NCBI GenBank assembly: GCA_964607515.1 | Contig: CAZSKU010000008.1 | Location: forward strand, 21,190-85,189 | Direction of reading: 5' to 3' | From: UBA6080 sp964607515 | GTDB lineage: Bacteria > Fermentibacterota > Fermentibacteria > Fermentibacterales > JCC-6 | Length of the DNA: 64,000 nucleotides | Part shown: positions 42,352-50,439 of the stretch, one piece after another | How positions within the stretch are numbered: the stretch's first letter is position 1 | Layout: the number at the start of each line of letters is the position of its first letter | Made by a program: the position numbers and the translations under genes | Notes under the pieces: model-generated | What the model was told of the DNA's origin: nothing | The model's input: only the letters and a program-made list of their open reading frames with translations | Databases searched by the model: none

Positions 42352-43330
42352 CCCGACGGGCTTCCCGAAGAATGTCCTCCGGGGTCACGGCGTACACCCC
42401 GGGTTCCGCACATACGGCGGCGGCGGCGAAGTTGGCCATCACTGCCGCCCTCTCCGGAGCCACACCCGAAGCGTAGGCCAGCCCCATCACCGCGATGACG
42501 GCGTCCCCCGCCCCGGAGACGTCGAACACATGCCTGGCGGCGGTAGGCTGAACAAGGGGTTTGGACGCCCCCCGCACACAGAGTATGGATCCCCCGGAAC
42601 CCAGGGTCAGGAGAACGCCCCTGGCCTGAAGGTCTTCCAGGATACCGCCGCAGGCAGCCATGAGTTCTTCGGCTCCGGCCTCCGCAAGGTCGCGTCCCAG
42701 GAAAGCGGCGGCTTCCCTCAGGTTCGGCTTGATCAGGCTGACCCCACGGAACAGGGTGAAATTCCTGTACTTGGGGTCAGCCAGGACGGGAACCTTCCTG
42801 TCCACGGCTTCCCCGATGATCCAGGGAATGTTGTGGGCCCCCAGGTATCCCTTGTCGTAATCCTCGAAGAGCACCGCTCCCACGTCTCGGATGGTCCTGC
42901 GGATGCATTCCCCCTCGACCGAATCCCTGCCCGCAGCCCTGGGGGCGCAGGACTCCCTGTCAATCCTTATGAGCTGGTGGCCCCGGGAAATGACCCGGGT
43001 TTTCCTGGTGGTCGGCCTGGATGGATCCACCGCGACGCAGGTGACGTCGGCGCCCTTCTCCCTCAGAAGATTCAGCAGGACGGTTCCCTCCGGGTCGTCC
43101 CCGACCACGCCTGCCACCACCGGGCTTCCCCCCAGGGACAGGACGTTCAGGGCAACATTGGCCGCTCCACCCGGGGCGAACCTCTCCCCGCCCTCCTCCA
43201 GCGCCACCACGGGCACCGGGGCTTCGGGGGATATCCTGTCCACCCTGCCCTCCAGGTAATGGTCCAGCACCAGGTCGCCCAGCACCAGGACCCGGGCGCC
43301 GCGAAAGCCATCGAGTTCTTCGGTGTACAA
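42344..43330 (-). CDS. rfaE1: D-glycero-beta-D-manno-heptose-7-phosphate kinase
   Basis: This 328-residue ribokinase-family (PfkB) enzyme is the N-terminal half of HldE. VLGDLVLDHYLEGRVDRISPE opens the protein, GGAANVALN is the sugar-binding glycine motif and FDVSGAGDAVIAVMG near residue 275 is the PfkB signature with the catalytic aspartate. I chose TTG 43330 because GGGAGGG lies four bases upstream; the open frame to 43444 runs into the divergent promoter region. Confidence 0.93.
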   Translation of the reverse strand: MYTEELDGFRGARVLVLGDLVLDHYLEGRVDRISPEAPVPVVALEEGGERFAPGGAANVALNVLSLGGSPVVAGVVGDDPEGTVLLNLLREKGADVTCVAVDPSRPTTRKTRVISRGHQLIRIDRESCAPRAAGRDSVEGECIRRTIRDVGAVLFEDYDKGYLGAHNIPWIIGEAVDRKVPVLADPKYRNFTLFRGVSLIKPNLREAAAFLGRDLAEAGAEELMAACGGILEDLQARGVLLTLGSGGSILCVRGASKPLVQPTAARHVFDVSGAGDAVIAVMGLAYASGVAPERAAVMANFAAAAVCAEPGVYAVTPEDILREARRDD

Positions 43331-43347
43331 GAAACCCTCCCAGCGGG

Positions 43348-43376
43348 TTGACCCCGGTTGCGCCTCAGTGCATAAG
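43348..43376 (+). promoter_or_regulatory. Probable promoter of the DUF3467-ybbR unit
   Basis: TTGACC (43348-43353), a 17-base spacer and CATAAG (43371-43376) lie between the divergent rfaE1 and DUF3467 genes, with GGGAGGG 15 bases downstream leading into the ATG at 43404. Four of six -10 bases match the consensus. Confidence 0.5.
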
Positions 43377-43403
43377 ATAGTGCTTTCCTCGGGAGGGAAA
43401 ATA

Positions 43404-43718
43404 ATGCAAAACCAGATGCCCCGGATAAACATCCGAGACGACAAGGCTTCGGGAGTCTACGCAAACCTGGCCATAGTGAACACCTCCCAGGCCGAATTCG
43501 TGCTCGATTTCGCCAGGATCATGCCCGGTCTTCCCGCCGCCCAGCTGGAGTGCCGGGTCATCATGTCTCCCCACAGGATCAAGGGCCTGATAAAAGCCCT
43601 GGAGACCCAGGTGGAGATGTACGAGAAGAGGTTCGGACCCCTGGAGGACTCGGTTGAAGCAGGTGGAGCCATCGGTTTCCAGATTCCTCAGGCCCCTGAA
43701 GCCAAGAGCATCCAGTAG
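43404..43718 (+). CDS. DUF3467 family protein
   Basis: A 104-residue soluble protein with the family pattern DKASGVYANLAIVNTSQAEF near residues 11-30 and LPAAQLECRVIMSPHRIKGL near 44-63. DUF3467 proteins are small, widely found and uncharacterised. The ATG at 43404 has GGGAGGG seven bases upstream. The following ybbR-like gene starts inside it. Confidence 0.88.
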   Translation: MQNQMPRINIRDDKASGVYANLAIVNTSQAEFVLDFARIMPGLPAAQLECRVIMSPHRIKGLIKALETQVEMYEKRFGPLEDSVEAGGAIGFQIPQAPEAKSIQ

Positions 43719-44367
43719 CGCCACCGTCATGTGGGGCCTCTCCCTGTTGGTGGCCCTGTTCATCTGGGTGTTCTCCATCCGGGCCGAGACGTTCAGCGTC
43801 ACCATCCCGGTGCCGGTCAGGTGCCTGACAGCCCAGGGAGTGATGCTCGTGGGGCATCCCCCGGACACGGTGTCCGTGACTTTCCAGGGAGACGGGCTGG
43901 AAATGCTAGGCTTCCAGCTGCTGGGAAAACCCGGGGACCTCGAGGTGATAGTGGACCTGAGATCGGTTCCTCCGGACAGCCTCGGACCGCTGGAAATCCC
44001 CTACGTCGAGGCCATGCTGAGGGATCCGCAGAGCCGGGTCAGGGTGGAGTCGTTCCAGCCCGCCAGGGCGGAACTGTCCATTGACATCCTTTTCGACCGG
44101 GTGCTGCCGGTGGCGGTGGTTTCCCATCCGGTTCCGTCCCGCTACATGAGCGTATCCCTCCGCCAGCCCCGGGTGAGGCTCACAGGGCCGGCTTCCGTGC
44201 TGTTGTCCATGGACAGCGCCAGCACGGCTCCGGTGTCCTCGGACGTCCGCATGGAACAACGGGCCGAACTGGACCTTCCGGAGGGGGTGCAGACCGAAGG
44301 GGGAGCAGTCACGGTGAGGCTCAGAAACCCCGTTCCCGTTGTCCAGGGTGTGGGAAGGGCGTATTGA
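43654..44367 (+). CDS. YbbR-like domain protein, membrane anchored
   Basis: The 237-residue protein has one N-terminal helix (LLVALFIWVFSIRAE, about residues 31-45) and then repeats of YbbR type: VSVTFQGDGLEML and VRLTGPASVLLSM with V-x-V-x-G strands. In many genomes ybbR lies beside the diadenylate cyclase and phosphoglucosamine mutase genes; those are not here. I chose TTG 43654 because GGAGG stands six bases before it, even though it overlaps DUF3467 by 65 bases. ATG 43729 is the alternative but lacks a ribosome binding site. Confidence 0.75.
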   Translation: MKQVEPSVSRFLRPLKPRASSSATVMWGLSLLVALFIWVFSIRAETFSVTIPVPVRCLTAQGVMLVGHPPDTVSVTFQGDGLEMLGFQLLGKPGDLEVIVDLRSVPPDSLGPLEIPYVEAMLRDPQSRVRVESFQPARAELSIDILFDRVLPVAVVSHPVPSRYMSVSLRQPRVRLTGPASVLLSMDSASTAPVSSDVRMEQRAELDLPEGVQTEGGAVTVRLRNPVPVVQGVGRAY

Positions 44368-44447
44368 CACTGGTTGAAAGGGGTCGGTAAATTACTGGGA
44401 CATTCTGCGGACCGGTAACGTAACACCAATCGGGGGGTTCTCAAGCC

Positions 44448-45410
44448 ATGGGATCTAAGGTTCTTGTGAGGGTCATCATTGTTCTGCTCGCCGCGATTCT
44501 CATATTCCGGATCCATCAGCGTGTCGAAGCCTACCGGGTGCCCCGCGAGAACTGCCGCCAGCAGATGTACGCCCTGGCCAGGGTCAATATCCAGCACATG
44601 CAGGACAACGAAGGGCTTTCGGCCCCTGACATTGACTCCCTGCTCTCCTACGCCGGCCTTTCGGACTCGGTGGCGGTCTGTCCGACCCTCTGGTCCCAGG
44701 GTCTGGAGGACTCCCTCTATTTCTTCGATCCCAAGCTGTCCCTGGGCACCCAGTTCGCCATCTCCTGCCCGAACCATGACCGGCACGGCGGAGTCATCGG
44801 AGGCCTGGTGGAAAAGGAGTACCCCGATTCCCTTTTCTGCGAGGCCGACTGGATGGACACCTTCACCAGGATCAGCTTCCCGGAGTACGCCGAGATCCGG
44901 CGCACAGAGGTTTCCAGGTCCCTCCTGGTCAGAGTGTCGGAGGAACAGGCGTCATACATCTACAACCGGTACCCGGTCACCCTCAGACCCACCGACATGG
45001 CCAGCATCGAGATAGACGTGAGCCAATCGGTGGACCCCCTGGGAGGGGAGTACGTATTCGAGATAGTTCCCGACACGATCTACACCTTCTGGGAGAGGCC
45101 CGGAGCCACCGGCCGCAGGCGGGGCCAGTCGATCGATGTACAGACCTGGAAGTTCGTCTGCTACACCACCTCGAACCCCGAAGTCTCCAGGGTTGAGGTA
45201 TACTTCAAGCGCCCGCTCAGGCTTCCAAGCCGGGCGGACGGAGCCCTTCCGTCGGACTCCGACCAGCTCACCATCATCCGCTACTGGGACCGGTCGGAAC
45301 TGGGTACCCTCCAGGTGGAGACCAGGGAGATGGACCTGCTTGACCTTCCCACCTGGGAGTTCCTCATGCAGAACAGGGCCACCCTGGAAGCCGTTCCGGA
45401 ACAGGTCTGA
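44448..45410 (+). CDS. Membrane-anchored protein of unknown function
   Basis: I do not recognise this 320-residue protein. It has one N-terminal membrane helix (VRVIIVLLAAILIFRI), after which the bulk would lie outside the cytoplasm. Cysteines occur in NCRQQM, VCPTL, SCPNHDRHGG and LFCEAD; the first of these motif blocks is reminiscent of pseudopilin-like proteins, but no clear domain is seen. It is followed by a strong terminator, so it ends the operon begun by DUF3467. Confidence 0.75.
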   Translation: MGSKVLVRVIIVLLAAILIFRIHQRVEAYRVPRENCRQQMYALARVNIQHMQDNEGLSAPDIDSLLSYAGLSDSVAVCPTLWSQGLEDSLYFFDPKLSLGTQFAISCPNHDRHGGVIGGLVEKEYPDSLFCEADWMDTFTRISFPEYAEIRRTEVSRSLLVRVSEEQASYIYNRYPVTLRPTDMASIEIDVSQSVDPLGGEYVFEIVPDTIYTFWERPGATGRRRGQSIDVQTWKFVCYTTSNPEVSRVEVYFKRPLRLPSRADGALPSDSDQLTIIRYWDRSELGTLQVETREMDLLDLPTWEFLMQNRATLEAVPEQV

Positions 45411-45430
45411 ACGATAATCGTCTTCGTGCG

Positions 45431-45453
45431 GCGGGGGGAACATTTCCCCCCGC
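45431..45453 (+). terminator. Rho-independent terminator
   Basis: A ten-pair stem GCGGGGGGAA / TTCCCCCCGC with a three-base loop starts 20 bases after the stop of the unknown membrane protein gene, followed by TTTCGCAT. It separates that operon from rpoZ. Confidence 0.8.
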
Positions 45454-45542
45454 TTTCGCATAAATGTGTATATTCCTGTTTTGCTAAATGGCCATAACCC
45501 TCCCTACAGAAAATGTGCAAGCCCTCGGGAAAGGCGGCTGCA

Positions 45543-45767
45543 ATGAAGTATTTCGAGAAGACGGAACAGAAGGCGGCATCCGTGAACAACCAGTACCTTT
45601 TCACCATAGCGGTGTCAAAGCGGATGCGCAGCATCCAGGAGGGCGCCCCGGTACTTGTCGAAGGGATAACCGAGCCCGAGGAAAGGGCGGCCGAGGCCAC
45701 CATGAGGGAGTTCGCGGAAGACCGTATAGACTACCGGATCGAAGACAAGGGAAAGAAGGAGAACTGA
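45543..45767 (+). CDS. rpoZ: RNA polymerase omega subunit
   Basis: The 74-residue protein matches omega: NNQYLFTIAVSKRMRSIQEG near residues 14-33 is the conserved helix that wraps the beta-prime C-terminus. Omega assists RNA polymerase assembly. The start is ATG 45543, preceded by AAAGGCGG; an earlier in-frame ATG at 45513 would add ten non-conserved residues. The next gene follows after four bases. Confidence 0.88.
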   Translation: MKYFEKTEQKAASVNNQYLFTIAVSKRMRSIQEGAPVLVEGITEPEERAAEATMREFAEDRIDYRIEDKGKKEN

Positions 45768-45771
45768 TTCC

Positions 45772-47778
45772 ATGATGAGAACCTGTGCAGCGGTTGCGGC
45801 CGTCTTTCTTCTCCTGGCGGCGGGGTGCGGTACGAGACCCCTGGGCGAGGGGGAAGTGGCGAGAATAGGATCGAGAATCATCACCATGGAGGAGCTGGAG
45901 AGTGAACTCCAGAGGATTCCTCCCTACCAGAGGGCGCCTTTCGAGACCCTTCAGGGCCGGCAGCAGCTGCTCAACCACATCATCGAGAGGGAACTGCTCC
46001 TGGCTGCCGCCATTGACGAGGGCCTCGAGAGCGACTCCGCGGTACAGGCCCAGGTGGCCATGGCCGGGGAGATGGTTGAGAACGTCCGGGAGAGGGCCAT
46101 GACCCAGGCCTTCTACCAGCGGCACGTGATCGAGGCTGTGGAAGTGCCCGATTCGATGGTGCAGGCCTACTATCAGGAAAACCTGGAAAGCCGCTTCCGC
46201 AGGCAGGCCAGCGCCCAGATTTCCCACATCCTGGTATCCACCCCCGGGGCCCTGGACGAGGCTGTGGCGATGCTGGACGGGGGAACGCCCTTTGATTCGG
46301 TAGCCGCCGCCCTGAGCGAACACGCGGTGACCAGAAACCAGGGTGGCAGGATGGGAACCGTGGAGCAGAACGGGTCCATCCCCTACATCGGAACCGACGA
46401 GGCCCTGGCGGCAATGCTGCTGGAAGCCGGCGAGGGGCAGGTCGTCGGGCCGGTGGAGACCGCCCTGGGTACCCACCTGTTCCTGGTCGGCGAGCTGACG
46501 GAAGAGGGATACATTCCCCTGGATGAAGCCCGTGAATCCATCGAGTCGGTCCTGAAACCGGCCCTTGTGAACGAGTATTTCAAGAACGAACTCATTCCGG
46601 AACTCCACGAACGGTACGACGTTCAGGTCTTCGACGAACCGGACGCCCAGGTCCTCGCCACCGTTGGCGACAGCACCATCACCCGTGAAGAGATCGAGAG
46701 CGCCATAGCCTCCATCCCATACTACCAGAGGGAGGCCTACGACACGGTCGAGGGCCGTCAGATCCTCCTGGGAAGCCTCATTGAGCAGGAACTTCTGGCT
46801 CAGGCGGCCACCGGCGCGGGCATGGAGCAGGACTCCTTCGTGACGGCCCAGGTGGAGATGGCCATGGAGCAGGCCGACATGGCCCGGAAAAGCGCCCTCA
46901 TTCAGGAGTACTACAACCGGTTCGTGGTTGAGGCGGTCCAGGTTCCCGAGGAGAGAATACTGGAATACTACAACTCCCACTCCGGCGACATCTACCATCG
47001 CGACGCCCAGACCCGCTTCTCGATTCTGGTCACCGAAAGGGGCGCAGCCCAGGATCAGGCGCAGGCCCTGATAGACGGGGGAGCGACCCTTGACTCCCTC
47101 GCTCCGGCCATGAGCATCCACTCCCCCACCGCGGCGGTGGCAGGGGATCTCGGCTGGGTGACGCCCGATTCGCCCCTGCCCTACATGGGCGGAAGGCCTG
47201 ATTTCGCCGATGAACTCTTCGCCGCGCCGGTGGGAACCCTTCTAGGCCCCTGGCCTACGGAGCTGGGAATGACCTGGTTCGAGGTCACGGAAATTGCCGA
47301 GGCGGGGACCATTCCCCTGGAGGAAGTCCGGGAGTCCATCGAGGCGGCCCTAAAGCCTGAGGTGGTCAACAGCTATCTCATGGACACGGTCTTCCCGGCA
47401 CTCCGGGAGAAGTACGGGGTGGAGATCAACGAGGATGCTTTCCTTCCGCCGGTCTCCATCGGTCCCGACAGCCTGCTTCTTCTGGCCCAGGAGACCATGG
47501 CCGCCGATCCGGAGACGGCTGTGCGCTACTTCGCCCTGTTCCTGGAAAGGTATCCCGACCATGAGAAGTGCGATCAGGCGGCGTTCCTGAAGGGCTTCAC
47601 CCTGAGCGAGCGCCTGGGCGACTACGACAACGCCCGGATCGCCTTCCAGGAGATGGTAGACCGGTTCCCGGAGAGCGACCTGGCCGACGACGCCCGGTGG
47701 ATGATGGAGAACATGGACAAGCCCATCGAGCTCTTCATCCCCGAAACCGAGACCGAAGAGGCGCCGGTCACCCGGTAG
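45772..47778 (+). CDS. SurA/PpiC-like lipoprotein with internally duplicated module and TPR tail
   Basis: The 668-residue protein begins with a lipoprotein signal (LLLAAGC, cysteine near residue 19). Two homologous chaperone/parvulin modules follow, about residues 27-290 and 294-560. Paired segments include IIERELLLAAA vs LIEQELLAQAA and EARESIESVLKPALVNEYF vs EVRESIEAALKPEVVNSYL. A C-terminal TPR-like region (about 568-655) includes NARIAFQEMVDRFPES. It should assist folding of outer-membrane proteins in the periplasm. A gene duplication fused in one chain is clear from the sequence. Confidence 0.88.
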   Translation: MMRTCAAVAAVFLLLAAGCGTRPLGEGEVARIGSRIITMEELESELQRIPPYQRAPFETLQGRQQLLNHIIERELLLAAAIDEGLESDSAVQAQVAMAGEMVENVRERAMTQAFYQRHVIEAVEVPDSMVQAYYQENLESRFRRQASAQISHILVSTPGALDEAVAMLDGGTPFDSVAAALSEHAVTRNQGGRMGTVEQNGSIPYIGTDEALAAMLLEAGEGQVVGPVETALGTHLFLVGELTEEGYIPLDEARESIESVLKPALVNEYFKNELIPELHERYDVQVFDEPDAQVLATVGDSTITREEIESAIASIPYYQREAYDTVEGRQILLGSLIEQELLAQAATGAGMEQDSFVTAQVEMAMEQADMARKSALIQEYYNRFVVEAVQVPEERILEYYNSHSGDIYHRDAQTRFSILVTERGAAQDQAQALIDGGATLDSLAPAMSIHSPTAAVAGDLGWVTPDSPLPYMGGRPDFADELFAAPVGTLLGPWPTELGMTWFEVTEIAEAGTIPLEEVRESIEAALKPEVVNSYLMDTVFPALREKYGVEINEDAFLPPVSIGPDSLLLLAQETMAADPETAVRYFALFLERYPDHEKCDQAAFLKGFTLSERLGDYDNARIAFQEMVDRFPESDLADDARWMMENMDKPIELFIPETETEEAPVTR

Positions 47779-47787
47779 CCCCTTGAA

Positions 47788-47812
47788 CCCCGGCGCCTTT
47801 CCGGCGCCGGGG
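47788..47812 (+). terminator. Rho-independent terminator
   Basis: A perfect ten-pair stem CCCCGGCGCC / GGCGCCGGGG with a five-base loop, ten bases after the SurA-like gene, followed by TCTTCTCT. It separates it from the LpoA-like gene. Confidence 0.8.
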
Positions 47813-47906
47813 TCTTCTCTCCTCCCGTGCCGCACCCCTGCCACGACCCCGGCGGGTTCAGTATAGTTACCTCTGATGGGTCACCACGGCAAAACGGGAG
47901 GTCTCC

Positions 47907-49571
47907 TTGAAAACCCTGTCCCTGTGCGCCGCAGTCGCGGCGGTGATTCTCGCCGCGGGATGCGGTCCCGACACTACCCCCTCCACCCCCCAGGAAATGG
48001 CTTCCCGGGCGGAAGTCCTGATGCGGGAAAGCAGATTCAACGAAGCCCTCGAACTGTACTCCTCCGCCCTGGCCGGGGCACCGGACTCCCCCAGGGCCCA
48101 CCTCTGGCAGGCTGCCTCGGCGGAAGCTCTGGCGGAGATGGGGAGATCCTCCGAGGCTCTGGCCCGGGCGGACCGGGTCATCAACGCTGCCACCGATCCG
48201 GAAGCCCTTTCCGTGGCATACCTGGCCAGCGCCCTGGCGCGGCTCTCCTCCCCGGGGCACGCCCTGTCGGTGCTGGCAAGGATGGAACTGGACAACCTTG
48301 ACAGCCACAGGACCGACAAGGCCGGGGAACTGGCCAGGGAGCTGCTCGGGGAGATCGGCCTGGAGGAGGTCTCGTCCCTGCGGAAGGACGACTGGCTGGA
48401 GGTTTTCGTGCTCCTGGAACTGGAGCGACGCTACTCGGAGGCTGGAGACGCCTCCAAGGCCGCTTTATACGCCGGGGAGCTGGACCGTCTCTACCCCGGC
48501 GCCAGGGAGAGGTGGGGGTACGGAACGGAACCCTCCATCTCAGGGGAACCCTATTTCGCTCTGGTCCTGCCCATGACCGGGGAGGGCTCGGAGTACGCCC
48601 AGCAGGTTCAGAGAGGGGTGGCCCTGGCCTTCGAGCGTTTCACGGAGATGCACGAGTCCCCGCCGCTGCTGAAGGTTCTTGACCTGAATACCGCCCCCGG
48701 GGGGCTGGAACAGGTTTTCGAAACCCTGGGCGACGACCCTGACTGCATGGGAGTCATCGGCCCCCTGACCAGCTCCACCACCCTGCAGGCCGCATCTTAT
48801 GCTGACCGGAACAGAATGCCGGTGCTCTCCCCCACCGCTACCAGCGAAGAGGTGGACCGGGCGGGCTCCTGGGTATTCAGACTGGTGGTCAGCCAGGGCG
48901 ACCAGGCCGCGGCCATGGCGGAGTACGCCGTTCTCCGGGCGGGCTGCCGGCGGCTGGCGATAATCCATCCCCACACCGCCCAGGCCAACGGGGAAGTCAG
49001 CCAGTTCAGGGCTACCGCGGAAAGGCTCGGGGCGTTTGTAGTGGCCACGGAGGGCTACCAGAGCGGCGCCACCGACTTCCGCACCCAGATAAACAGGGTC
49101 AAGAACTCCGGCGCCGACGGCGTCTTCCTTCCGGTTTCCGCCTGGGACGCCATTCAGATAGCACCCCAGTTGAGGTTCTACAGGGTGGGGGTCCCCCTGT
49201 TCGGCACCTCAGGCTGGGACAGCGACCTTCTTCTGAGGCACGGCAGCGACGCCGTGGAGGGGGCGGTGTTCACCGCGGCCTCCGGCCTGGAGTCCACCAG
49301 ACCGGAGACCGCCGGTTTCGTCTACGCCTACAGCAGGAAGTACGGCCAGTCACCCTCCATCATCGCAGCCCAGGGTTACGACGCCGCGGGAATGATACTG
49401 GACGCCTGGCACACCGGCAGCCGTTCCAGGGAGGGGATCAGAACGAGGCTCTCCCAGAGGGGGGCCTGGTTCGGCGCCAGCGGAAGGTGCGTCCTGGGAA
49501 GCGCCACCGACATCAGGGCATCCTGGCCGATGCTCACGGTCAGGGAAGGCGAGATACTGGGAATTGAGTAG
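47907..49571 (+). CDS. LpoA-like lipoprotein: TPR plus type I periplasmic-binding fold
   Basis: The 554-residue protein has a lipobox (ILAAGC), TPR-like helices (about residues 30-190, e.g. RFNEALELYSSALAGAPDS) and then a branched-chain-amino-acid-binding fold (FALVLPMTGEGSEYAQQVQ at about 215, GVIGPLTSSTTLQAA, and SGATDFRTQINRVKNSGAD). This domain order is that of LpoA, the outer-membrane activator of penicillin-binding protein 1A, though a solute sensor is possible. The TTG start has GGGAGG five bases upstream. It overlaps the ROK gene. Confidence 0.82.
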   Translation: MKTLSLCAAVAAVILAAGCGPDTTPSTPQEMASRAEVLMRESRFNEALELYSSALAGAPDSPRAHLWQAASAEALAEMGRSSEALARADRVINAATDPEALSVAYLASALARLSSPGHALSVLARMELDNLDSHRTDKAGELARELLGEIGLEEVSSLRKDDWLEVFVLLELERRYSEAGDASKAALYAGELDRLYPGARERWGYGTEPSISGEPYFALVLPMTGEGSEYAQQVQRGVALAFERFTEMHESPPLLKVLDLNTAPGGLEQVFETLGDDPDCMGVIGPLTSSTTLQAASYADRNRMPVLSPTATSEEVDRAGSWVFRLVVSQGDQAAAMAEYAVLRAGCRRLAIIHPHTAQANGEVSQFRATAERLGAFVVATEGYQSGATDFRTQINRVKNSGADGVFLPVSAWDAIQIAPQLRFYRVGVPLFGTSGWDSDLLLRHGSDAVEGAVFTAASGLESTRPETAGFVYAYSRKYGQSPSIIAAQGYDAAGMILDAWHTGSRSREGIRTRLSQRGAWFGASGRCVLGSATDIRASWPMLTVREGEILGIE

Positions 49572-50439
49572 CGGAAGCTGCTGGGGGGTGGATATCGGCG
49601 GGTCCACCGCGGTCGTCGGCCACATGGACCGGGACGGCTCCTTCAGGCTGGCGGACGTTTTGGACACCGGCCCCTGCCGGCAGCCAGCGGAGGTGATGGG
49701 GTCCGTGGCGGGGGTCATCCGCCGGTTCGATCCATCTCCGGCCGCCGTGGGGGTGGGAATAGCCGGTCTTGTGGACCCGGGCCGGGGGTTCCTCTCATTC
49801 AGCCCCAACCTTCCCCTCTGGAACGGAACCCACATCTCGGCCCTGATGTCCAGGCTTCTGGGAGGAGTACCGGTTTTCGTGGACAACGACTGCAACGCCT
49901 TCGCCATCGGGGGGCTCCACCGGGGAATCATACCGGCTGCGGGCCTGTGGATTTTCATCACCCTGGGAACGGGTATCGGGGGCGCTATTATCTCCGACGG
50001 AGAACTAATCTACGGCACCGGCACCGCCGGCGAGTTCGGCCACATGACCATCCGGGACGGTGGCAGAATGTGCACCTGCGGACTCAGGGGGTGCTGGGAG
50101 AGATACGCCGCACGGGAGGCCCTGATGTCCTACTACGACGGCCGCACCGAACCCAGAATGATCGCAAGAAAGGCTCGCAAGGGCGACGAGAAGGCTCTGG
50201 CGGCATTTTCCGAGTACGGGAAATGGTTGGGAAAGGGCATGTCCAACCTGGCGAAGTGCCTGGCTCCGGAGGGATTCTTCCTCGGCGGAGGCATAAGCGG
50301 ATGCTATCCGTTGTACCAGAAGCACGCCCGGCGGGAATTCGAATCCCGCTGCCCCAACAGCTGGAACGTCAGGGTCCTCGACGACACGTCCACTGCGGGG
50401 GCCTACGGTGCGGCGGCCATGGCCTCGGGCAGATGCTGA
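49564..50439 (+). CDS. ROK-family sugar kinase (glucokinase-like)
   Basis: A 291-residue sugar kinase. GVDIGGSTAVVG (residues about 8-19) is the phosphate-binding loop, FVDNDCNAFAIG holds the catalytic aspartate, and HMTIRDGGRMCTCGLRGCWE carries the zinc motif CxCGxxGCxE. Glucose or an N-acetyl hexosamine is the probable substrate. No DNA-binding domain is present, so it is an enzyme rather than a repressor. The TTG start overlaps the LpoA-like stop. Confidence 0.9.
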   Translation: MSSGSCWGVDIGGSTAVVGHMDRDGSFRLADVLDTGPCRQPAEVMGSVAGVIRRFDPSPAAVGVGIAGLVDPGRGFLSFSPNLPLWNGTHISALMSRLLGGVPVFVDNDCNAFAIGGLHRGIIPAAGLWIFITLGTGIGGAIISDGELIYGTGTAGEFGHMTIRDGGRMCTCGLRGCWERYAAREALMSYYDGRTEPRMIARKARKGDEKALAAFSEYGKWLGKGMSNLAKCLAPEGFFLGGGISGCYPLYQKHARREFESRCPNSWNVRVLDDTSTAGAYGAAAMASGRC

